From positions 142,585,988 through 142,649,987 of the forward strand of contig NC_050105.1 of NCBI RefSeq assembly GCF_902167145.1: DNA of 64,000 bases, in the 5' to 3' direction. The position numbers were made by a program, and so were the translations under genes. Position 1 is the stretch's first letter. Each line of letters opens with the position of its first letter. Below are positions 11,185 to 23,611 of this stretch, one piece after another. This DNA comes from Zea mays (Eukaryota; Streptophyta; Magnoliopsida; Poales; Poaceae). A model generated the notes under the pieces. It was not told the DNA's origin. It did not search any database and saw only the letters and a list, made by a program, of their open reading frames with translations.

Positions 11185-11446
11185 GTGCCGACTCTTCGAT
11201 ACCTCGGGAAAAATTGGAGGAGTCTTCTAAACCTTGCTTTACATTCCGCGCTTAATTCAAGCATTTTACATTGTGTATTTGTTTAGCAAGTATTTGAAGT
11301 ATTGTCTTAGCATTGTTGTATTTCTAGTATTATTATCTTAGTGCTAGTTGTTGGGGGTGAAGTTGGGCTCTTGCTTAGGTTTTAATTAGTGTTGATTTTT
11401 AGAAAAGCCCAATTCACCCCCCCTCTTGGACATCGTGATCCTTTCA
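11185..11446 (+). repeat. Distal part of the 5' LTR of element 3
   Basis: The part begins at TGCCGACTCTTCG, matching the 3' LTR, and ends with CTTTCA right before the primer site. The upstream part of this LTR is displaced by elements 1 and 2. Confidence 0.9.
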
Positions 11447-11448
11447 AT

Positions 11449-11461
11449 TGGTATCAGAGCC
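11449..11461 (+). other. Primer-binding site of element 3
   Basis: TGGTATCAGAGCC lies two bases after the LTR end. It is an initiator-methionine tRNA type site. Confidence 0.92.
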
Positions 11462-11498
11462 TTGTTGCTCTTAGATTAGCTTAACCGCTAGAGTAACG

Positions 11499-14187
11499 AT
11501 GTCCGGTGGAGATGGACCTCCTCCCGTTTTTGATGGTGACGATTTTCCATATTGGAAAATTCGTATGGAAGCATATTTAGAGGCTATAGACATTAGTGTC
11601 TACAAAGTCGCCACACAAGGATTCCCCGCACCTAGAGATCCCACAAATCTTGTAGGTGATGAGTTTAATTATGAGAAATGGAATGCTAAGGCCAAAAACA
11701 CCCTTTTTAGAAGCCTTTGCAAAGATGTGTTTAATAGAGTTAGAAATCATAAAAATGCTCATGATATGTGGATGGACATTTGTGCTCTACATGAAGGAAC
11801 TAGAAGTGAGCGTGAGGAGAGATATCACATTTCTATGAGAAAGTTAAATTCTTTTGAAATGCTTGCTAACGAAAATTCCAATGCTATGTACTCACGTCTC
11901 AATATTCCTGTAGAGGAAGTAAATGGATTGGGGCTTACACAAATTTCACAACCGGATGTTGTGAGGAAGATTCTCAGTGTCCTCCCAATTGACAAATATG
12001 GACACATTGTCACTATACTGCATCAAATGGATCTTTCAGTTACCACACCTACACAGATATTGGGAAAGATCAATGCTCATGAGATGTACATGCACATCAA
12101 TGACAAAGATGAGTCATCTTCCAAGAGAAAGGATTTGGCTCTCAAAGCAAATCAAGAAAGAAAAGGAAAAGCTAAAGTACAAATTGAGGAAGAATCCTCA
12201 AGTGATGATGACCTTGATGCTAACATTGCCTTGATGGTGAGGAAGACCACCAAGATGTTAAAGAAGCTCAACAGAGAAGGCATCAAATTTGATTCAAGAA
12301 AGAAGAAATTCTTTTCCAACAAAAGAAAGCCCATTTCTGAGATGGATTGCTACAACTGTGGAGAGCTTGGTCATCTTGCTCATCAATGTAACAAGCCCAA
12401 GAAGAACAAGTTCAAGGGCAAGAAAGAAGATGACAACGATGATGAGAAAAAGGAAAAGAGATTCTTCAAGAGAAAGGATGGGAAGCAAAAGAGGTTCCAC
12501 AAAAAGAAAAATGGAAAGGCATATATCATTGGTGACTGCTCACTGACATTGAGTCATCAAGTGGATCTTCTTCAAGTGAAGAAGAGAATGATGAAAAAGT
12601 TGTCGCCATCGCCGGGGACTTCTCTTCACCACCATCATCGTCATCATCGACTTCTCACCTATGCATCATGGCTAGAGGTGAACGGAAGGTACAAAATGAT
12701 ATTGATATTACTGATGATAGTTATAGTGATAGTGATGAGAAATTTGCTTCACCTTCCTATGATGAACTAGCTGACTTGCTTAAAGAATATACTCAAATCA
12801 TTAGGAAGTCAAAAGCTAAATGTGATAAGTTGAAAAATGAAAATGAATCTTTAAATGCCAAATATGACATAGTTATGAAAGCTAGTGATGAAATGAAAGA
12901 AGATAACAAAACTATGCCATCCACTGTAAATTAGGGATGTTCCTAAAACATTCGAATTGTATCACAAATCTAATATTTTAGCATAGATATACATAGAATT
13001 TAAAGTTAATTTTCGGCAATGTTATTAAGAATATTATGAAGTATTTAAATAAATTTTTGTATAATTTTTTATGTACATTATTTTCTCCCTACAACAAAAA
13101 AGGTGAAAAAACATCTGAATCCGTATTCGGATAGACATCCGAATTTTATATGAATTATTTAAAAAGATATAGAATGAATTTAATGTTTATTTTTTGTGAA
13201 GATTAATAGTATTAATGCTAAAAACAAGAATATAAATTTACATAGCAAATTCTATATGTTAGTTGTTCACAATCGAAGAAAGAAGACCAAAAAAATGACA
13301 TCCGAATAAATATCCGGATCCATCCCTACTGTAAATGAGCTCACAACCTCCCTAAAAGATGCTAAGGATAAATGTGACAAGTTAAATGAAGCTAATAGGG
13401 AGTTGAAAGATAGACTAGTGAAAATCAAGGAAGACTATACTAAGATTAAATTTGATCATGATAATCTTCTTGTTGAAAATGAACTTTTATCTTGCAATAC
13501 ATATGAGGCTATTAACCCTGTTGTTAAGATTGATGTAGCAACCTCATGTGATGATTTGAGTCAAGGAGAGCAAACTAGTCTACATGATGAATTGACCGAA
13601 AAAGTTGAAGTCTTGACTTTAGACAACCAAAAATTGAAGAGATACTTGACTGATGCAACTACTAGAGGAAAGGTTGCTATTGAGAACAATGATTTCAACA
13701 ATGAGTTGGCAGTGGATAATGAAAGGCTTAAAATGAGGTCAAGAAACTTAAGAGTGAAAATGAACATCTTGCAACAAGTGCGCAAAAGTTCAACAAGGGC
13801 CAATACCTCCAAAATGAGTTGCTTATGAACACTGTCATGAAAAACAACAAGAGTGGTATTGGATACAATGCTTTTGTGCAAAAGAAAGCTACTATTCAAT
13901 ACAAGCCAAAGCAGACTCACAAGCCTATCAAATGCTTTGAGTGTGGAAAAGAAGGTCACTTTGCCCACAACTGCAAAGCCAAACCACCAACTCCCTTGCC
14001 TAAGCAATCAAGACCATTTGCTTTCAATGCTCATTATGTTCTAAGAAAAGTAGCAAATGGAAAGGTCAAAGTTACATTCCTAGGTCCACCAAGCAAGAGT
14101 AGACCTAGACAAATTTGGGTTGCAAAGTCCTTGATTGAGAGAGTCACTAGTCCTATGCAATATAGGGCCCTCAAAACTCAAGCTTGA
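11499..14187 (+). pseudogene. gag: copia gag of element 3, frameshifted and split by a hAT MITE
   Basis: The ATG at 11499 starts a UBN2-like capsid domain (landmark FDGDDFPYWKIRMEAYL). A first zinc knuckle, CYNCGELGHLAHQC, lies near 12349-12390, and a Lys-rich stretch follows. A missing base near 12537 shifts the frame. The coding sense then continues through an acidic region, is interrupted by a MITE at 12932-13328, and resumes as a long coiled coil. Another frame change occurs near 13740-13755. A second zinc knuckle, CFECGKEGHFAHNC, lies near 13932-13973, and the frame stops at 14185. The two knuckles separated by a coiled coil fit the long gag of SIRE-like elements. It cannot make a full-length protein as it stands. 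Confidence 0.87.
12932..13328. mobile_element. hAT-type MITE (397 bp) inside gag
   Basis: The AT-rich insert has short terminal inverted repeats TAGGGATG and CATCCCTA, and a perfect 8-bp target duplication CTGTAAAT at 12924-12931 and 13329-13336. Removing the insert and one duplication copy lets the gag sense continue. It has no ORF of its own. This fits a non-autonomous hAT element. Confidence 0.9.
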
Positions 14188-17100
14188 TTTGTCTGTGGAT
14201 GTAGGTGAACTACAAGACCGGTGGGAGCCATTGGGTTATTGACAGTGGATGCACACAACATATGACAGGCAACCCACAGATGTTCACCTCACTTGATGAG
14301 AATGTTGACGGACAAGACAAGATCACATTTGGAGACAATTCAAAAGGGAAAGTGCAAGGACTTGGCAAGGTGGCAATTTCTAATGATCTATCAATTTCAA
14401 ATGTTCTCTTGGTTGCACCTTTGAGCTTCAACTTATTATCAGTGGGTCAACTCTGTGATCTTGGACTTCAATGCTTATTCACTCCAACAAAGGTTATTGT
14501 ATCAAAAATGGATGATGAATCAATGGTGTTCAAAGGATTTAGATACAACAATCTCTACTTAGTGGATTTCACCTCAGAAGATGCAGACTTAAGAACTTGC
14601 CTCTTCACCAAAGCATCACTTGGATGGCTCTGGCATAGGAGGCTTGCACATGTTGGGATGAGCACACTCAAGAAGGTATTAAAGAAGGACATGGTTAGAG
14701 GATTAAAGGATGTGGTATTTGAAAAGGACAAGCCTTGTAGTGCATGTCAAGCTGGGAAGCAAGTTGCTAACACACATCCTACAAAAGCTTTCATGTCAAC
14801 ATCAAGGCCACTAGAACTACTTCATATGGATTTATTTGGACCTACAAACTATGTAAGTACTGGTGGCAACCTCTACTGTCTGGTGATAGTTGATGATTTT
14901 TCAAGATACACTTGGGTGTTCTTTCTCCATGATAAATCTGAAGTTGCATCTATATTCAAGAAGTTTGCTAAGAAAGCTCAAAATAAATTTGATTGCAAGA
15001 TCAAGAAGATTAGAAGTGATAATGGTAAAGAATTTGACAACACCAACATTCATGAGTACTGTGATGAGATTGGGATCAAGCATGAAGTATCTACAACATA
15101 TACACCTCAACAAAATGGAGTTGTTGAAAGGAAAAACAGGACCTTGATCACACTTGCAAGAACAATGATTGATGAGTATAACACACCGGAGAGGTTTTGG
15201 GCTGAAGCTGTCAACACTGCATGTTATGCATCAAACAGGCCATTTCCTCACCGGCTACTTGCGAAGACTCCCTATGAACTGCTAAATGGGGAAAAGCCAG
15301 ACGTCTCCTTCCGGGTGTTTGGATGCAAATGCTACATTTACAAGAAACACCATCACCTAGGGAAGTTTCAAAGACGTTGTGATATTGGTTTTTTATTGGG
15401 TTATTCATTAAAGTCCAAAGCATAACGAGTATTCAATCATGCCACTGGCGTGGTAGAAGAAACATATGATGTGGAATTTGATGAGACTAATGGCTCCCAA
15501 GGAGCACTTGAAAATCTTGATGATGTAGGTGATGAGCCACTTAGAGAAGCAATGAAGAACATGCCAATTGGAGTTATCAAACCAAAAGAAGATGAAGAAG
15601 AGGTGCAAAACATTGATAGGCCTTCTTCATGAAATGTACCACAAGATGATGAAAAAGATGAGAGGCATCCAAATGAAGATACATTTGTCTCTCATGAACA
15701 AGCAAGGGTACAAGCCGAAGATGTTGATGCTCTAGGATCTTCTTCCCAAGTGGTTGACAGGAGAAATTCATCACTACTTCAAGCCCATCCTCAAAACCAA
15801 ATCATTGGGAGTCCTTCACGAGGTGTTATTACTCGATCACATAGACATGCTTCTTTTACTGAACATCACTCCTTTGTTTCTTGTGTTGAGCCTACATGTA
15901 TAGATGAGGCGCTATAGGATCCGGACTGGGTGAACGTCATGCATGAAGAACTAAACAACTTCACCCGTAACCAAGTTTGGACCCTGGAGAAGCCTCCACA
16001 AGGTACAAGAATCATTGGAACAAAGTGGGTGTTCAGGAACAAACAAGATGATCAAGGCGTGATTGTAAGGAACAATGCAAGACTTGTTGCAAAGGGATTC
16101 TCTCAAGTTGAAGGGTTAGATTCTGGAGAGACCTTTGCACCGGTTGCTCGACTGGAAGCCATCTGTATCCTACTCACATATGCATCATGCTATGATATCA
16201 TCTTTATCAAATGGATGTAAAAAGTGCATTTTTAAATGGCTTCATAAATGAACTTGTATATGTTGAGCAACCACCTGGATTTGAAGACCCTAGATATCCT
16301 AACCATGCTTACAGGTTGTCCAAGGCGCTATATGGGCTAAAGCAAGCTCCAAGGGCTTGGTATGAGCGTCTTCGCGACTTCATATTCGAAAAGGGCTTCA
16401 AGATCGGGACCGTCGACACGACTCTATTCACAAAGAAACATAACGGTGATATTTTGATTTGTCAAGTATATGTTGATGACATAATCTTTGGCTCGACAAA
16501 TGACTGTCTGTAACATCCTAAATCCATCAATCAAAAGCAACCCAATAATTTATTGGTTTCCAATAGAAAGGAAAAATATTTATGTTTTCAAAAAAAAATG
16601 GTGATATAAATAAATTGAACAATTTTTTTGGAGTAAATAAAATTTTATCAAGTATTTGATGCATTCATGCCGAAGCACAATTTTTGTTTGACTCGATTTG
16701 TAAATCTAATACATTAATTTAATTTGGTGAGAAAATCGCATGTTATAAAATAATAGTGAGTTGTTAAAATAAGTATTTTTGAAGTGTTGATAATATCCTT
16801 AAATGTATTAAGTATAAATTTGTTATTTGGATTTAATTCTTGGACGGAGTTTCTTTCTCTAAATAAATATATAATAAGTTGCTAGCGACTTTTTGAGAAA
16901 GATATTTTTTACATGTTAATAATATTTTTGGTTAATTTATGTTTTTGGAATATATTAATTGTATATATATTCTAAAATAAAAATAAAAAAATAGTAATTT
17001 AAAAAAAAGAAAAAAAATGAATTTCGAAATAAATAAATAAAATAAAAATAAAATAAAAAGAGATGAACGCACACATCTAAATTAAAAAAGAAATAAAAAA

Positions 17101-17675
17101 ACAAAAAAAACACACACACACACAAGACGTCCTCAGCCTAGGACCTCACGAGCTCTTCCTGCTATGACTTCAATGCATGTGGGTCCCACTCACTTTTTGC
17201 TCTCGTCTCCACCTGGTACCTGCTCCTCTCTTTCCCAATTCTACGTACAGAAACGCTCGCACGAAACGGAGCCGCCACTGCCTCTTCGCTCGTCCGACGC
17301 CGCCGGTCCAGCTTTCAGCGCCCAGCTGCTCGCCAGAAGCCGCGCGACCCGCCCCAGGCACCCCAGCCGAGCAGCCCGAGCCGCGCAGGACTGCCCCGCG
17401 ACCGCGACGCCCAGCGCCCAACGCGCCCGCGCCAGAAGCAGCACCATGCAGACCGACGCCGCGCGTCAGGACCCTGCGCGCCGAGCCCAAGACCCGAAGC
17501 CGCGCCCAATCCAGGAACTTTACCGCGTCCGTTTCTCCTCTGTGTGAATAGAGCTTCAATACGTCCGTTCCTTTTCCTCCCCATTAATCCCTCCGATGAT
17601 GAATGCCTTTGATGACAGCTTGAATGGCAGGCCGCCGTTTCTTCTCCTAACTGGCGTCTCTCTCTCCCTCTCCTC

Positions 17676-17682
17676 TATAAAT
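17676..17682 (+). promoter_or_regulatory. TATA box of the solo LTR
   Basis: TATAAAT lies downstream of a GC-rich stretch and just before a pyrimidine-rich leader, the position expected for an LTR core promoter. The leader has an Arg-rich ATG frame at 17812 of about 45 codons. I do not claim this as a gene. Confidence 0.6.
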
Positions 17683-19664
17683 TGGACGCCGAGCTCCTCT
17701 ATTCTCCTCCCCTACTCGAGCTCTCTTCCCCCAAGCTCCCTCTCTCTCCCCCACTCGCCCACTCCATTGTCGGAGTTCGTCTACGTCGTCGCCGTCCGCC
17801 CCGCTGTCCGTGATGCCTCGTCGAAGACGTGCTCGAACCTCGTCCACGCCGCTCGCCGTCGTACCTCGTCGTTCGAACACTCTCCCTCGTCGACGTTCAT
17901 CCAAGACCGCCGTTCATCCCAAGGTTGAAAACAACCCCAAAAGTTAATTTATGTTCTAAATCACGTTTTAAATTAATTTAGGAATTATTGTTGTAATATT
18001 GAGATAATGCGATTTGGCGATTCTCGTGTATGATTTTAGAGATCCCGATTTATAAGTGTTGCTAAAATCAAACCCCGTGACAATACCTTGAATATGCGTA
18101 TGATTTTATAATTTTAAAATGAGCACGATCACTATTCACTACTTCATTGATTTTCATACTAGAAAACGTTTACAGATTTAAATTCGCTTTAGTGTGCGGA
18201 GCAATAATCGGTTAGTATTAATATAGGTATTAAGCCATGTATTTTCGGTCAAATGAAAATATATGTTTTACTATTCATAATAAATGAAATCATAAGTATG
18301 GCACTTAAGTACCTAGAATTAGTAAGACATTTATTTATGTCATAATAACCATGATTATGTTATTAAAAGTCTCATTTAGTAATTTACAATTAATTCTTAG
18401 AATATTAATGTTAGAAGAATTAAATAAACAATTTTAGTTATACTTATAAATTCTATTTAGAAGAGAATCAAGAAAACCGAAATTTTAGAATTTATAATAA
18501 TATTAAAATAACCTAATTAGATGCTCAAACTTTTCTAAATAAAGTTGATAGTTATGTTAATAAACATAGATTTCTTACTGATAAAGTAGATAATTTGTTC
18601 TAATGTTAAAATGACTTTTAGTAGTTATCATATTTAACAAGATTTATTATAGATGTTTAAGTATAGCCGTATTAAATAGAAACTTAAAAGTAATATGTTA
18701 TATAACTTTTCTAACAATTATATAATGGCTTAATTAGGTGCTCACATCGTCATAACTAAAACAATAGTTAATAACATACCAATGAATATAATATTCATTT
18801 TAAATATTTAGGTCATATGTTTCTAAACCAAATGTAAAGATAAATAATAGAGTAATTATGTCCTCTCATAACCTAGTTAATTAGATTTGTTTACAACTGG
18901 TTATATAGGCTTAGTTATTTAATCAAAATTAGTTCATATTATTTATATATGTGTCACTTAGTTTTTTCCTAAAGAATAAACTAAGGAAATTAGTGTTCAT
19001 GTTCTTTAATAATAATGTTAGTTTATATATTGTTTTTGTATATAGCTTTCTTAATAAAATATAGGGCGTGTACTTTCTAATAAAAATAAAATATAATTGT
19101 TTGTTTATTGTCTTTTACATAAAAGTTCATTAAAGCATATATCATAACTTTCTATAAATAGGTGTTTAATAATAATGATCTTTTCACATAAAACCTATTT
19201 AGACTTATATCGTAGTTTATCATAAGTGAATGTTTAACAATGATTTATAAGGTGTTCCTAATGCTTTTAAAAAATAATAACGTGTTCCGTAGCCCATTAA
19301 CCTTAGATATATGACATATATCTTTTCTAAAAGATTAAAAAGGTTTAATATTGTTATAATATGTTTTATCATCTTATAAACCCTTAATCGTAGACATATC
19401 ACATATGACGTTTTATAAAAGATTAATTTGGTGAACCTAATATTTGTATATTTTAATTAAGATATTTTTATAAGTTCATGTCTTGTTTTATAAAGTATAG
19501 ATCACACATTTTTGAAAAGAATACCCGCTTATTATAACCATTACTTGCGACGTTTTTGAAAAGCGAACGCTCTTTTCGTTAGGCTTTCTTTTAGCTTTAT
19601 GTATGGTGAATGTTGTATGTTATTGAGTGGTGTTTGTTCTTCTTGTTTGTTGTGTGATATTCAG

Positions 19665-20873
19665 TGGTTGATCTAGTAGTTAAGACTCAAGATCTATTCC
19701 TATCCGTGGAAGAACCTCAAGCTTTCAATAAGCAAGGCAAGTGGACTTCTCCCTCTGCATACTCTGTTTGATCCCAAACAATACATTTAATAAAGTTTAT
19801 TCTTTTGGATATATATGCATAATTTGACGGGTTACCTATTTAGATAACATTTCCAACCTTATTCCTTGATCAAACCTGGGAATTATACTTTACCTTTGTA
19901 GCTATGCTATTGCTACAACTTAACTTTATGCAGTCACTCCCGCTTATGATATTAATGTTCCAAATGGTAAGATTTCTTTGTTGTTGTGAACCCGATGGTT
20001 AAACAAGATTATTGCATATTAATTGGAACATGGAGTGACCACCCGGGAAAACAGTGCTACCATGAGAACTATCATGGCTCTGGTCTTGGCTAAATAACTA
20101 GGGAAGTCTTATGTTGGGTGCTGGTCGTGGTCGACAGGAACGGGGGCATCTGGCAAGCTCTTATAGTTCCGGCTCAGGCAGATTGGATACGGGCATAGTT
20201 CCCAAAGCTTTACCCTGTAGTCTGGACTATAAGTTGGTTACGGTAGGTGTGCCTTATGCAGTTTGACCATTTCCAGCATTTGTGTAATGAGGACTCTAGG
20301 GAGAAGCCTCGTAGTGAAACCCTGGCCATTCACCTCGGAAGTGAATACGGGTCTAGCTAACCCGGGCTAGAAGGGAATCGCGACTCATGGGTAAAGATGC
20401 GCCACCTCTGCAGAGTGTAAAACTGATATATCAGCCGTGCTCACGGTTATGAGCAGCCTGGACTCCTCACATGATAATTGAACTTGAAGATGGAAATAAA
20501 TCGAGATCCGATGATCTGCCAATGGTTTGCTTAAGTGGTTTCACTTAAGTGTTTTTGATATACTCTTATACCTTTGTTTAATGGGAATACTTGGGATTCA
20601 CACTTATTAGTAAGACAGGTGTTGTTAATAAAATGTTGACCAACTAAAATGCTTACTGCTCAACCTCAGCCTCACCTTGTTAGACTTGCATTAGTTTTTC
20701 CCCCACTTGCTGAGCCCCGACCATAAGTGAGCTCACCCTTGCTTAATTTTGATCAGAAGTTTGCAGATGAAGATATGATGCTGAACTCCATGGATGCTAG
20801 TCTAGTGATACCCCCAGTCATCTTCCTGTGGATGGATGTCCATGTTCACTGTACTTTGATCAATAAAGGTTAA
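19665..20873 (+). other. Candidate spliced ORF in the solo LTR with GC-AG intron
   Basis: A 72-nt segment (19665-19736) follows the acceptor TGATATTCAG and is followed by GGCAAGT, a GC donor. Read in phase 1 it is open for 23 codons. The acceptor TTTGCAG at 20766 leads into 20767-20873, which stays open in the same phase for 34 codons to TAA at 20871. AATAAA overlaps the end. The same arrangement and phase occur in element 5 and in the LTR ending at 63469. The first coding exon is not identified and no transcript is known to me. Confidence 0.45.
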
Positions 20874-21959
20874 GACATATTGTCTGTTCGAAGTGTAATA
20901 TGTTAATATAATCGTTATTTACGCTTTTATGCATTGTGCTTTTGATATATTACACTTGTGACGTCAACATATGTGTGGAAATAGATCCTGGCACACATAT
21001 GCTATGCACCCGGCTCTGCCCCTTCGGAAACGGGTGTGACACTGTCATTGCAAGGAATTTGGTGAGTTGATGTCGAAGGAGTTCGAGATGTCAATGATTG
21101 GTGAGCTAACATACTTCCTCGGCTTTCAAGTCAAGCAAATGAAAGATGGTAACTTTCTCTCACAAGAGAAGTATACCAAAGACTTGTTGAAGAGATTCAA
21201 CATGGAGAAGTGCAAACCAATCAAGACACTTATGCCAACAAATGGACATCTCGACCTAGATGAGGGAGGTAACCCGGTTAATCAAACTCTCTACCGTTCT
21301 ATGATTGGTAGTTTATTGTATCTTACCGCATCTAGGCCCGATATCATGTTTAGTGTCTGCATGTGTGCTAGATTTCAATCTAATCCTAAGAAAGCTCATC
21401 TTCGCGTTGTTAAAAGAATTCTTAGGTATCTCAGGCACACCCCAAGCGTTGGTCTGTGGTATCCCAAAGGAGCTACTTTTGACTTAATTGGGTATTTCGA
21501 TTCGGATTATGCCGATTGCAAAATTGATAGAAAAAGTACTTTTGGGGGTGCCATTTGCTTGGGAGATCACTAGTATCATGGACATCCAAAAAGCAAAATA
21601 GTGTTGCCTTGTCAACCGCCGAAGCGAAATACATTGTCGCGGGTGCATGTTGCACACAAATTTGATATATGAAACAAACTCTTCTAGACTATGGCGTAGT
21701 TCTAGAAAAGGTACCTTTGTTGTGTGACAATGAGAGTGCTGTTAAAATTGCTAATGATCATGTCCAACACTCTCGCACCAAACACATTGATATCCGTCAT
21801 CACTTCCTTAGAGATCATGTTGCTAAAGGAGACATCCTTTTAGAAGGAGTGAGGTCGGAAGATCAATTAGCGGATATTTTCACTAAGCCACTTGATAAGA
21901 CCCGCTTTTGCATGTTGAGGAATGAATTAAATATACTTGATCTCAGAAATTTTATTTAA

Positions 21960-23611
21960 GATGTCAAATGGTGTTGTCAAGCTTGCATTGCATATTTAAA
22001 TTTTTTGTATTGCATCTAGGGCTTGTCTAACCTAGTTGAGATAACCGCCAACAAAGCGAGTGAAAAAGCTTAACTCGGATCAAACTTGACAAGTCTTAGT
22101 TTTTAAGCTTTTATCACTTAAAATCTTATTTACTATGCAATTGTTGGTTCTTGGAATATGCATGAGGTGCTGCACTTAGGAGGGTATTCAAAACTCAAAA
22201 CACTCATGAAAACCCCTAGTGCAAGGCCAAAATGCAAATTTCACCATTGCCTATTTTCTCTAAAAATTATCTAGCCTATGGCAAAATATTTTGAAAATTA
22301 TGAGAAAATATATGAGGGTGCCAATACCTGTCCCAACAAGTGTTTATTTGTGTGATTATAAGTTGGGATTTGGTTTGGTTAAAAACTAGATAGAAAAATT
22401 CAAAAATTTCAAAATTTCCCTCTGTCTGGGGTCACCAGACAGTCCGGTGTGCACCAGACACTGCACTATGCAATGTCCGGTGCACCGGCAGCCGCACGCG
22501 CAGATCCCATTTTCCTGTGCGCTGTCCGGTGGTTCACCGGACAGCTACTGTGCGTTGTCCGGTGTGCACCGGACATGCACTGTAGACTGTCTGGTGCGCC
22601 CATATTGCGTTTTAAAAAAACGCCTCCAGCCCGAAGCCGAGCCAGAGGCGCTCAGTTTCCTCTCTGTCCTCTGGCGTTCAAATCCCCTCTCCGGCGATCT
22701 CCTCACCGGCGGCGATCCTCCAGCGACCAAGTGCTCCTCTCCTGCCTTTTCCCCCTCTGGTGAGCACCTCCCTCCAGTGTCTTCCCTCTCTCACCATTTC
22801 TCTATCCAATGAGCACTCCTCAACCACCCTTTGATTCAAATTCCAATTTCTATCAAATCCTGTGAATCCAAGTGCATAATTGAGTCCATGTATGCTCCTT
22901 GAAGTACTCCTGCAGGTTTCTAGCTCCTTAGTGAGGGTTTCACAACCTAAATTGACCAAATCTCCAAAACCCTATCTCACTGCATACCACGTGTTCGGTG
23001 AAATGTCCAAACCAGCCAAAAATGCTTCGATTGAACCCAAACTTTTCAGGCACCTTCACAACACCTTCAGTAACATATTCACCAAATTTCACGCCAATCT
23101 GATATACCAGGCTTCAATTTCACTCAATTCCCCGTTTCGAGCAATCAATTCCGAGCCAAGTGCCCAAATTTCATTTTCTTTGCCTAAATTCAAACCAAGC
23201 ACACACTTCACTCGTATTCACCCATATAAACCTATTCGTGAAGTATCGACTCAATTCCACGTCATTTCATGCCTCAATTCGAATTTCAAACCTCCTATGG
23301 CACTATTTCTCGTTCAAACGCCGTTTTCGCGTTGTTTGACCTCTCGATCGCCATAACTCTCGATTTTTGTGCCATAACACTCTGTGTATGTATTTATTCA
23401 CATTTCATATACTTATGACTATGTGACTAATACGTGCTCACCTCTTCTGTCATTTTAGTGACCTTGCCTGCACGTGAGCCGTCTCCTGTCCTGCCTGGAT
23501 TTTCACTTCTCGTGTGAGCTTTCCAGGTAGACATCCACTCTTCTGATATTCTATCGGCAGTTATCGACTTGTGCTTAGCTTCTCTCTCTCATTTGCAGTC
23601 GTCAGGTCAGG
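21960..23611 (+). other. Spacer between pol and third ORF of element 3
   Basis: About 1.65 kb follow RNase H without a convincing gene. It includes several CACCGGACAGTCCGGTG-like palindromes at 22436-22600, here in internal rather than LTR sequence. A pyrimidine-rich acceptor, TCTCTCATTTGCAG, ends at 23598 just ahead of the third ORF. Open frames at 22447-22812 and 22880-23356 lack recognisable domains. Confidence 0.6.

Larger units (their letters stand above)
16509..21041 (+). mobile_element. Solo LTR (4.5 kb) of a Tekay-like gypsy family
   Basis: The insert begins TGTAACATCC and ends CGGGTGTGACA. It has a perfect 5-bp duplication CTGTC at 16504-16508 and 21042-21046, and the RT sense continues across it. 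There is no gag or pol. It shares two blocks with the LTRs of element 5: GGAACATGGAGTGACCACCC near 20024 and GGGTAAAGATGCGC near 20390. Both share the same ending style, so I read it as one long LTR left after recombination between two LTRs. It includes an A-rich stretch and a CA repeat (16970-17125), a GC-rich leader (17160-17560), and a long AT-rich middle (17950-19560) in which I see nothing else. Confidence 0.85.
14205..21959 (+). pseudogene. pol: copia pol of element 3, decayed and interrupted by a solo LTR
   Basis: The frame starts near 14205, shifted relative to the gag end. The protease motif DSGC comes first, then the integrase with its zinc-binding CSACQ site and D, D and E residues (landmarks HMDLFGP, IRSDNGKEFD, VVERKNR) up to 15422. 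In-frame stops occur at 15423 (TAA), 15630 (TGA), 15915 (TAG) and 21663 (TGA). Missing bases shift the frame near 16203 and 21545. The RT has the motif YVDDIIFGS near 16470-16500, and 16509-21041 is a foreign solo LTR just after it. RT and RNase H resume at 21047 (DNESAVKIAND) and end at 21959. Each single break is simple, but together they rule out function. Confidence 0.9.

Noticed and set aside
12599..12660. His-rich stretch in the element 3 gag ORF end
   Set aside because: It is out of frame after a 1-base loss. The true frame codes Ser/Pro-rich gag sequence.
17164..17584. Overlapping ORFs of about 100 codons on both strands, Ala/Arg/Pro-rich
   Set aside because: They lie in the GC-rich leader of a solo LTR, overlap in five frames, and have composition-driven sequence with no domain.
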